This document shows positions 45,601 through 54,080 of a stretch of 64,000 nucleotides of DNA, one piece after another. How positions within the stretch are numbered: the first letter of the stretch is position 1; each line of letters begins with the position of its first letter. Both the position numbers and the translations under genes were made by a program. The stretch covers positions 240,896,292-240,960,291 of the forward strand of contig CM042687.1 of assembly GCA_023614405.1 (NCBI GenBank). The letters are read 5' to 3'. A model generated the notes under the pieces. The model had not been told where the DNA came from. It did no database searches and worked only from the letters and a program-made list of their open reading frames with translations. The stretch is from Avena insularis (taxonomy: Eukaryota; Streptophyta; Magnoliopsida; Poales; Poaceae).

Positions 45601-46966
45601 GATTTCAAAGTATTGTACTGGGGGCCACAACTAGTTTGAGGTTTTATTTACTATTCTGTACTTATGCCATGCTTTACTGCTTTATTTAAATTGTGCGATG
45701 TACTGCACCTGTACTGTTTAGGATCGGGACACGTTTTCGCTGTATCGACAAGCCCAGTCATCTTTTCGGGTTCCCAGTCGTTTACAGCCGTCCACCCAAA
45801 CCCTGAGTCCGTCTCGGAGACCGGCCGACTTCGTTTCGGGTAGACTTAGTGGGGTGGCCCCCATGTACTTGCTTTGGGTCTGGGAAACGTCATGACTTAG
45901 GCCCCGCCGACATACCGATGGGTGTATGTTAATTGATCTGGCAAAAAGGGTCGAAGTGCGTGTGGATACTTTGGTGCACCCCTGCAGGGTTAAATCTTTT
46001 CGAAAAGCCGTGTCCGCGGTTATGGATGACTTGGAGCACAGTTCTCGATCATAGACAACTATAACTAAAGTTTACTGTTATAATTTGACTTGTATCCGAT
46101 ATGACTAGTAATCAGCTTCACTGCAACGGAATGGCTAAATAAAAGTACCAACAACTGCTGGGTTTGGGATATCTCATGCTAATTGTATCTGACTAGTAAG
46201 TGTTGCAACTACAACGGAATGGTTAACTAAAAGTGCCCACTACTTATTATATCAGTATGACTATCTATACCTGACTAGTAATTGCTGCAACGATAACTGA
46301 ATAAATAAAACTGCCAACTGTGTGAGTTCCTCGGTTGACTTCCTCGTCTGGTCTCGAGGGGGAAATACCAGGATGGGTATGTTTGGTGGTAGCATCAGGT
46401 TGGTTCCGAATAGGTCTTTCTTATCCCTCTCTGATAGCCGACAGTCATATTGAGTCTCTATAGGTTGTTTAGTGCATGTTGCGCTGCCGCTTCAGTCCAC
46501 CATACCTATGCAGGCGAGGACCACCGAATTCTAGCCTCGCCGTGTACTGGCCTCAGTATTGACGCTCCTCTTTTTCCTTTGCCCTTTGTCGGCACCCCTT
46601 TTGTTTTAGCAGGTTTGAGATCGCCGTCGTTAGCAGGGTTACCCTTCCGGCTTGGCCTGGGCAGGGTTATGGACGCCATTGGTTATTCTTCAGGGCTCTT
46701 AGCCCCATTTGCATCTTGTCCGTAGACGGACGCTCTATCATTTTCAAGGTGATTTGGATCTTTGTATATTATATTTGTATTCTTGACTCATTGGGTCGCT
46801 GTTGTTTATATATCTGTTCTGTGGGTCCCATCGAGGACTGTTGTGTAATGTTATTACTTCGTTTTCCACCCGCACGAAAGTGCCTGGTGGGCGTCCTTGA
46901 ATCGTTTCTATGCGGGTTTGGCGGGAAGCGCTAAAACTTGCATAGGGTCGATTCGAGGGTGTTACA
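42643..46966 (+). repeat. 3' LTR of the large-LTR element, 4.3 kb
   Basis: This starts TGTGGCATCCC, ends GGGTGTTACA, and has a TATA-like TTTATAAA near 44699-44706. The first part (42643-43257) has no counterpart in the truncated 5' LTR. From about 43970 to 45456 and from 46026 to 46966 it is nearly identical to the 5' LTR. At 45457-46025 the copies differ by many one-base length changes. Confidence 0.82.
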
Positions 46967-47096
46967 CCAGACCAAAACACGCTGAAATCCGGACGAAAAC
47001 AAGTCCCTAGGTACGCGACTGGGCCGATTTTCGCCGTCCGGACCGAAATTCGGCGTCCGGATCGGCGTCCTGGGTAGGCGAGTGGAGATGCTCTAA

Positions 47097-47538
47097 TACT
47101 CCCGATGAGTTTCTTCTTAGCATTATCGTTGAGTGGGACATCCAAATAACAATCTTCTAATGGTGGCAAGTCAAGCATTTCATAAATCTTCCTAGGCATA
47201 ATAGATACACTAGAACCAAGATCACATGAAGCTTTGAGATCAAAGTCATTCACTTGCATATTAATAATGGGTTCCCAAATATCTTCTACTTTCCTAAAAA
47301 TAGAAGCTTTGTGTTTTAGCTTCTCTTCCTCAATCTTAACAAGAGCATCTATAATATGTTTGGTAAAGGCAACATGCATATCACTAGCATCAGGACTTCT
47401 AGCAAGCTTTTGCAAGAACATAATCACTTCAGAAATATTGCAACCATCAATATCAAAGTCAAACTTAGCATCAATAGTGGTAGGCATAGTAGGAGGAGGA
47501 ATAGGGGCTACTTGTGGTTTAGTGGTGATAGTGCACAC
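47097..47538 (-). pseudogene. RLG-B protease, N-terminal part with active site
   Basis: The frame contains VEDIWEPIINMQVNDFDLKA, then CDLGSSVSIMPRKIYEMLDL. This is the Athila-type aspartic protease with the active-site Asp in DLGSS (near 47220). It is followed by LPPLEDCYLDVPLNDNAKK and is cut at 47096 by the Harbinger insertion. The open frame continues into Harbinger sequence down to 46744 by chance. The rest is at 35790-36055. Confidence 0.82.
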
Positions 47539-47752
47539 ACTATTGCTTCTATCAATTTCAGCTTCCCTTTCCCACTTAGCATGAAGTTAAGCTAATAGCC
47601 TAACATTTTCATCAATAGTAACTTGTATGGCATGAGAAGTAGCAAAGCTATCTTCCATAGTTTTAGGTTTAGCAGCCATTTTATTAACCAAGGAAGTTTG
47701 AGCTTCAGACAAAGAGGATATATTTTTCTCAATAGTCTCAAAAGCTTTTCCT

Positions 47753-48838
47753 CTATAGTCTTATTGAAAGTGGTTTGTTTACTAATAAAGTCCTTGAGCA
47801 TGACTTCAAGTTCAGAGGGGGCACTTCTAGCATTATTGTAAGAGCTTCCATAGGAGTTTCCATTATTAGGGGATAAGGCCTATAATTGTTGTTGCTACCA
47901 AAATTATTCCTATAGGCATTGTTGTTGAAATTGTTGTTTCTAATGAAATTCACATAAACTTTCTCTTCTTGAGCAACCAAAGAGGCTAAGGGAACACTAT
48001 TAGGATCTAGAGGAGCTTTCACGTTAACAAGCATAGCCATAATAACATCAATCTTTTCACTCAAAGAGGAAGTTTCCTCAACAGAATTTACCTTCTTACC
48101 ATGTGGATCTCTCTCAACGTGCCATTCAGAGTAGTTAACCCTCAAGGAGCCTTGTTGCAGCACCCAAAGTGAGGCCCATAAAAGTACCTCGAGCAGCAGA
48201 ATCCAACAGGTTTCTTGAGGAGAAGTTCAAACCTGCATAAAAAGTCTGGATAATCATCTAAGCAGTGAGTCCATGAGTAGGGCAATTTTTAACCAAAGAT
48301 TTCATTCTTTTCCAAGCAGGAGCAACATGCTTACTATCAAGTTGTTTAAATTTCATAATGTCACTTCTCATAGCAATAATCTTAGCAGGAGGATAGTACT
48401 TTCCAATAAAAGCATCTTTGCACTTAGTCCAAGAATCAATAATGTTTTTAGGCAAAGATAGCAACCATTCTTTAGCTTTTCCCCTCAAGGAAAAAGGAAA
48501 AAGCCTGATCTTGATAATATCTCCATCTACATCCTTATACTTTTGCATCTCACAAATTTCAAGCTATTAAGATGGGCAGCAGGATCATCAGAACCAGCAC
48601 CATAAAATTGCTCTCTCATCACAAGATTCAACAAAGCAAGCTTAATTTCATAAAAGGTAGCATCAGGAGCAGGTGGAGCAATAGGAGTGCTTAGGAAATC
48701 ATTGTTGTTGGTGCTAGTGAAGTCACACAACTTGCTGTTCTCAGCATAGTTCATTTTGGCAAAGGTGGGCAAGCCAAAAACAGCAGTAGCATCTAGAGCA
48801 GGAACTAATTTTTTTGTGTTTTTGAATAAGGCAAGCAA
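47753..48838 (-). pseudogene. RLG-B gag, broken
   Basis: From the ATG near 48838 there is an N-terminal block (FGLPTFAKMNYAENSKLCDF), then a frameshift near 48545. The capsid-like block has IRLFPFSLRGKAKEWLLSLP, FIGKYYPPAKI and CPTHGLTA followed by a stop. IIQTFYAGLNFSSRNLLDSA, an unstructured Asn-rich tail and further stops follow. This is typical Athila gag. The region 47592-47752 is also gag-derived but too broken to read continuously. Confidence 0.85.
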
Positions 48839-49035
48839 ACCAAGCTAGACTAATTTTTTTGGTTTTTTTGAAAAGAGGCGAACAAAACCAAGCAAAATAA
48901 ACAAAGAAAACTAAAAACAAAGTAAGAGAAAGGAAGTGAAGGACTCCCCTAGTGAAGACGTCCTTAGCCTCCCCGGCAACGGCGCTAGAAAAATTGTTGG
49001 CTGGCTATTGACGAGGGAGCATCTTCTTCTTTAAG

Positions 49036-49053
49036 TCCCCGACAACGGTGTCA
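49036..49053 (-). other. Primer-binding site of RLG-B, with a second PBS-like motif nearby
   Basis: The minus strand reads TGACACCGTTGTCGGGGA close to the LTR end at 49064. A second, more canonical-looking motif (TAGCGCCGTTGCCGGGGAG on the minus strand) lies about 65 bases further in, at 48969-48988. The first Athila element has only one such motif. Confidence 0.7.
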
Positions 49054-49063
49054 GGAAACTTAT

Positions 49064-50633
49064 TGATGACTCCTTGGTGGCGCTAGAGAACTTGGTGCTT
49101 GATGTGGAGTCTTGTTGGGAACCCCAAGAGCAAGGTGTGAAGAGCACATCAGCAAGTCTTCCCTCAGTTGAGACCGAGGTTATCGAACCAGAAGGAGGAA
49201 GGAAACCTCACATAGGTGTTGCAAGCAACGCGGAGACCTGCACAACACAAACTTAAGACTTTGCCCCAACGAATCAGTGAGGTTGTTAAGCTCACCGGTT
49301 TGCTGTAACAAAGGATTAAACGTATAGTGTGGAAGGTAATCGTTTGCAGCAAGTAAAAAGTAACAGTTGAAGATGTATCAATGGTAAAGATTGGACCGGG
49401 GTCCATAGTTCACTAGAGGTGCTCTCCTTAGATAAACAACATGGCATGAAGGGTAAACAAATTACAGTGGGGCATTTGACAGGAAATGAGCAAGGCATAA
49501 AAATGCAATTACTAGCCAGAAAGATCCTATGAGGTTGATTGGGAAATACTAAAATATACATAGACCGCCATCCCGCTGCATCTATGACTAGAAGTCCACC
49601 TTCAGGTTATCATCCAAACCCCCTCCAGTATTAAGTTGCAAGCAACAGACAACTGCTTTAAGCAAAGTGTGTAAGGTAAACAGTCCACATGTTCCATGAA
49701 CAACAGACTATTGTTTTCTCCCTAGTAGCAACGGCACATCTACAATCGAAGAGATTTCTATCACTTGCCTAGGAAACTAGAGGCATGAACCCACTATCAA
49801 GCATAAATACCCCCTCTTGGAGTCATTAGCAACTACTTGGCCAAGATAACCACTAGCAACGGAGAGCATGCAAGACCACAAACAACACAGACATGATATA
49901 ATCATAAATACAAAACCATTAATCAAACCAACATAATAATCTCAATATCCATCGGATCCCCGCAAACACAACATGCATGATTACAAATAGATTAGATCTT
50001 GATCATGAATGGAGATCACAAGATCTATACATGAAAGCACAAAGGAGGAGATACACCCATCTAGCTACTACATGGGCCCATAGTGCAAGGTGGAACTACT
50101 CATGCATCATATCGGAGAGAAGGCCTTCGAGAGGATCTCCCCTCTGGCAGGGTGCTGGGAAGAACTTCAGATCCCCCCGATCTAGGGATGATGGCGGCGG
50201 CTACAGACGGTTTCATAGATTTCTGATCGGGTACCCAGGGTTTCTGCATCGGGGGCTTCTTATAGGCGAAGGGGCGAGACCGGGAGGCGGCTAGGGCCAC
50301 CAAACCCTAGCCAGGCACGGGCCCACCTACCCCCGCGCCTGGGGTGGGTCTAGCCCTCCTGTCTGGCCCCTCCGGCTCTCCTCTAGACTTCTTGTTCCCC
50401 ACAGAAATTAATTGACTTTGACGTTTGTCACGTCCAATTCCGAGAATATTTCTTTACTAACTTTTCTGAAACCAAAAACAGCAGAAAATAGGCATCTGGC
50501 ACTGTTGCAACTTGTTAATAGGTTAGTACTAGAAAACATGTAAAAAGCACCTCAAAGTGTAGACAAGCAAATCAAAGTAGATACAAAACAAGCATGGAGA
50601 ATCAAAAATTATAGATATATTTCCAACGTATCA
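49064..50633 (-). repeat. 5' LTR of RLG-B
   Basis: This 1570-bp LTR reads, on the minus strand, from TGATACGTTGG at 50633 to GGAGTCATCA at 49064. It matches the 3' LTR at 31610-33099 apart from the length differences noted there. No gene is visible inside. Confidence 0.87.
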
Positions 50634-52284
50634 CGCGCATGCAGCGGGCTGCTACCAGGGGTCCCACGCGTCAACGGCTCAATCTAAGCGAAGCGGTACC
50701 TTTCAATTTGAGCCCTACGATTAGAACAAGATCTACCGCTCACGCTCGTTGTCTTCGTCGAACAGCTCCGACGAGAACGAACCCTAACAGCGACGGTGGG
50801 GGTACGCGGCGGCTTCCCAGGGCTCCAGCTAGGGTCCGCGATGCGAACGACGTTGTCGACGACGGCTGTTCGAACGGTGGTTGCGGCGGCTCCTGGGGTG
50901 GCTCCAATCAACGCCTCCGCTCCTCCTCTGCAGCGGCGGATTCCGATGAAATTCCGGCGGCCTGGTGCCCGCCTTGCTCTGGGAAAGGGTGTGGGGTGGT
51001 TATAGAGAGAGGGGTGAGATGGTGTGAAGAATGAGGGCTGGGGTGGCCTCTATTTATACAGTGGCGAGAGGGGCAGCGCGACATGGGCAGGCTCCTCTAG
51101 CAACGTCAGTACAGCGAGCTAACAGCATGTCGAAGGGCGTAGGGCGATGCGATGTCTCCTGGCGATCATCACTGGCTTAATGGCACGGCACGGGGCCATC
51201 GAGAACGGTCGAGCGTGTTCGGTCCTCTGAGCGGAAACGGCGGTATTCGAGACGTTGTACAGGTGCTGTTGGCCATGCGGCGGCGAACGGTCGTGTCTAG
51301 GACGTAGCTAGGGGCATGGCGTGGCGTGTGAGCGTGTGTCGGCTGTGGCGCTCTGGCGCGCTCTCGGCATGGCAGAGAGAAAATGGATGTGGCGTTTTCT
51401 CAGTGGTCGAGGGCATGGATGCGCTCGAGAGTTAGACAGGCGGTGGTGGTTGAAGGTGGCCTGCCTCCTGGACATCATGGACATGCGCGACGCTCTCTCC
51501 TGCATGCTGGCCATGGTCGGCCGGCAATGGTGGCTTCAGGCGGCATGGCACTGGTGCAAGGGTAGGGTTAGTAGCTTGTTCAATGCACTGGTGGTTTCTA
51601 GGGGAGACAAGGGGAGATAATTGGGGGCAATGGGGGAACAAGACATTGATCAAGAATAGTTAAAGTTAGGCAGTTTGATATGTGCTCACCAAGTGTTTGA
51701 TGAAATGGCCGTATGAAATTTAAAATTGAATTTTTGTATGAATTTTGGTGAGTGCTCTAATCACATGCTTGGTAGTCTGAGGGTGCTTGGGTTTGGCAAG
51801 GTGACCTGGTTTGAGTGGTTTTTGAGAAATGGTTATCTTAGTACCTATTAAGAATTCAATTTTGAATTGTCCTTTGCATAGATTTGGAATTTTTTCTGTT
51901 GTTTTGTAAAGTGGGCTTGGGTTCACTTTTACTTGGTCTAGCAAGGGGTGAAAAGAATTGGATTTGTTTCTATTATAAAACTTGGACTAGGAACACTCAA
52001 AGTGGTCTAGTAGTTAAATTTGGTCAAAATGACCATTTTCTCATATTCCTTAATTTTGATTTTCTCTTCATTTGATTCTGCATGGAAATGATCTAGATGA
52101 TGTTGTTTTCATCTTTAAACCAATCCTTGGCATTCATAGCAATCAAGCATGGCATTGCAAGCATTCATGCATTAATCATACACACATGTATTCATATTAA
52201 TTTTAATAACAAAAGTTTTTTGTTAACCCTAAAATTGAGTGATTAGAACTTGATAATCTTGTTTAATATTTTTGGGATGTTACA
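50634..52284 (-). repeat. 5' LTR of RLG-A, outer part
   Basis: This continues the LTR interrupted at 31609. It aligns with about 22395-24039 of the 3' LTR, including the TATA box at 51050-51058, and ends with the full TGTAACATCCC start on the minus strand (52284). One difference is a 24-base block at 51964-51987, absent from the other copy near 23739. Confidence 0.87.
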
Positions 52285-52410
52285 ATAACGGCGAGAGAAT
52301 CCATGGTGGGAGCACTCGATCCCGTAAGTCGCTAGGATTTTGCGCGTAAGGATCTCCTCCAGATTCAAGGGCTGGCGTTCTGTGTACTCCTTGCTGCGTG
52401 GCTCCCACAT
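52285..52410 (-). pseudogene. SINA/SIAH-type E3 ligase, 5' part of the split gene
   Basis: The minus strand from 52410 reads MWEPRSKEYTERQ, then LNLEEILTRKILATYGIECS, and ends CSHHGFSRRY at the insertion site. Dropping one copy of the duplicated 5 bases, the frame continues at 20125 as PYHVLLG, so the zinc-finger region is completed across the insertion. A possible upstream exon ends with donor AAG^GTAGGA at about 52511, with an acceptor CAG at 52411. The RING domain expected upstream was not found, so either the gene was already truncated or the RING is beyond recognition. Confidence 0.6.
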
Positions 52411-52920
52411 CTGAAGATCGTCGAGATACCAGAGAATAGATGTACAGTTAGTTAACCCGACAGCAGAAATTTGTAAGAAAATTCAAACGCTAGTCGAATG
52501 ATTTCCTACCTTCAGGTTCAAGTCAGTTGCTATTGTCGGGGGAACGGCGCGCGAAAGCCGGTGGTGTCGTCTGGCACGGCAAGATGCAGTGGAGAAGGGG
52601 TGTGAAAGAGACGTGCTCAGTCATGAGCTCCTATTGATATAGGTCAGATGGAGGTGCATATAGTAATATATATATATATTCAAATATTACAAGAGTGGCG
52701 AATCATGTCACATGATAGCCTACTCACGGATCGGCCTTACAAAGAGGCATCGTAGCGTCCACGCGGCCCGATCGAACGGTATGTAACCATCGGCACGCGG
52801 AACTAGCGCCCCGGGAAGGTGGAAGCGGGCCGGGTCTTCTAGAAGAGACGATCTAACAGTCTCCTTTGGCCACTAGGGTTAGGATCCGATGACTGTTATT
52901 AGTCGTTAGGGTTATGATAC
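52411..52920. other. Low-complexity-free flank of the SINA gene
   Basis: 52411-52511 may be an intron of the SINA gene (minus-strand GTAGGA to CAG). 52512-52640 is GC-rich and could be an upstream exon or 5' untranslated region. A short TA repeat lies at 52666-52679. The rest (52680-52920) shows no repeat and no domain. This may be the only single-copy DNA in the right half of the window. Confidence 0.35.
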
Positions 52921-54080
52921 GGGAAACTCTGGATTTCTCCATGGAACCCTGGAATCTCTAGATGAATAAGTTGCTTGGAATGCCGAGAGGGAGCTAGGTG
53001 CCGGGTTTGGACTCAATCCGCGTAGTGGATCCATGTTCTGGGAAGTGAGGGGGAGGTCTAGAGTTGAAAGCCATGTTAACTCCTACTCGATAGCCATCCG
53101 GGGGGTGCGCTATGTGCCAAAAGTCCCGGTTTGTCCTGCTTATGATTTTCTGTTGGTAGTGGGTGACACGTAGGGGCTACTCGAGCTGGTTTCGTATTTT
53201 TCTTGATTTTTTATGAATTTCCCATTGCCGGGGTTCGGGGTGTGGGCAAAATCGGCAAACCCGCCGGCGCGCGTAGGCACGCGAGGTCCATTGAAACCTT
53301 GAACCTAGGCACTTGCCCAGCCTAGGTATCCCACGGGGCACCCCAAAACATTTTTTCTAAAAAATACACGGCAATATCTAGGGTACCTACAGTTAGAAAC
53401 CGCAATTGTCGGGGCGTGACTCGATAAAAATATGGTATACGCTTGCACCACGAGATGATCACCAACGTCCCGGGGATGGCGGTCCGCCACGATGTATCAT
53501 GCGTGGAAGTTTCCTCGGGTCCTACGGCGCGCTCAATTCTCGCACCTCCTTTGTAGAATCGCCATTTTCCGGAGTCGGTAAAGGGAAACTCTGGATTTCT
53601 CCATGTAACCCTGGAATCTCTAGATGGAGAAGTTTCTTAGAATACCGAGAGAGATCTAGGTTCCTGGTTTGGGCTCAATCCACGCAGTGGATCCACGTTC
53701 TGGGCAGTGAGGGGGAGGTCTAGGGTTGAAAGCCATGTTAACTCCTACTCGATAGTCATCCGGGGGGTGCGGCGTGTGCCAAAAGTCCCGGTTTGACCTG
53801 CTTATGATTTTATGTTGGTAGTGGGTGACACGCAGGGGCTACTTGAGCTGGTTTCGTATTTTTCTTGATTTTTGATGAATTTCCCATTGGCGGGGTTCGG
53901 GGGGTGGGCAAAATCCGCAAACCCGCCGGCTCGCGCAGGCACGCGAGGTCCATTGCAACCTTGAATCTAGGCACCTGCCCAGCCTAGGTACCCCACAGGG
54001 CACTCCAAAACATTTTTTTCAGAAAATACAGGACAATTTCTAGGGTACCTATAGTTAGAAACCGCAATTGTCGGGGCATG
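52921..54080 (+). repeat. 662-bp tandem duplication of unknown origin
   Basis: GGGAAACTCTGGATTTCTCC occurs at 52921 and again at 53583, and the following sequence matches over about 500 bases (to 54080). Copy 1 is complete (52921-53582). Copy 2 is cut by the CACTA element at 54081 and resumes at 56693-56736, where the copia element cuts it again. The copies differ by scattered substitutions. No coding domain is visible. It may be an internal repeat of a larger element. Confidence 0.8.

Larger units (their letters stand above)
38142..46966 (+). mobile_element. Non-coding large-LTR retroelement (LARD-like) nested in the Harbinger
   Basis: Two direct copies (38142-41861, truncated at its 5' end, and 42643-46966, full) flank only about 0.78 kb. 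Both end GGGTGTTACA. The first is followed by a tRNA-Met PBS, which defines the plus orientation. The full LTR starts TGTGGCATCCC and is 4324 bp long. No gag or pol is present, so it must have used enzymes of another element. The duplication cannot be confirmed because the left end is lost; the right flank is CCAGA (46967-46971). It is the youngest insertion of the nest by position. Confidence 0.78.
36059..47093 (-). mobile_element. PIF/Harbinger element in the RLG-B protease gene, TSD TAA
   Basis: The ends are GAGAATCTCCACTCG (36059-36073) and, reverse-complemented, GAGCATCTCCACTCG (47093-47079): inverted repeats with one mismatch over 15 bases. They are flanked by TAA at 36056-36058 and 47094-47096. 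TAA/TTA duplications and GAGCATCTCCA-type ends are typical of grass PIF/Harbinger elements. It carries a Myb/SANT gene (36298-38136) but no DDE transposase. A large-LTR retroelement occupies 38142-46966, leaving only 127 bp of Harbinger on the right, so part of it was probably deleted. Confidence 0.8.
31610..50633 (-). mobile_element. RLG-B: non-autonomous Athila-type gypsy element nested in RLG-A
   Basis: LTRs are at 31610-33099 (3') and 49064-50633 (5'), with duplications CGCGT (31605-31609) and CGCGC (50634-50638), 4 of 5 matching. On the minus strand: PBS (49053-49036), gag (48838-47753), protease (47538-47097, continued 36055-35790), then about 2.7 kb without coding potential up to the 3' LTR. 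RT, RNase H and integrase are absent, so it would depend on another element. Without nested insertions its length is about 8.0 kb. It resembles the Sabrina/WHAM type of Triticeae Athila elements, but I did not verify the family. Confidence 0.85.
20131..52284 (-). mobile_element. RLG-A: Tekay/Del-type gypsy element, inserted in the SINA gene
   Basis: LTRs are at 20131-24039 (3') and 29330-31609 plus 50634-52284 (5', split by RLG-B). On the minus strand they start TGTAACATCCC and end CCGGGTGTTGACA. The tRNA-Met PBS (29326-29311) precedes a leader ORF, gag, protease, RT, RNase H and integrase, an order and sequence style fitting Tekay/Del chromoviruses. Duplications are GTAAC (20126-20130) and ATAAC (52285-52289), 4 of 5 matching. 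The integrase end, any chromodomain, the polypurine tract and the first bases of the 3' LTR are deleted. All genes carry stops or frameshifts. Confidence 0.88.

Noticed and set aside
46744..47096. Extension of the RLG-B protease frame to 46744
   Set aside because: This part is Harbinger terminal sequence and LTR read through by chance after the insertion point at 47096.
53406..53723. 105-codon plus-strand frame in the tandem duplication
   Set aside because: It spans the junction of the two repeat copies and is not open in the equivalent part of either copy alone.
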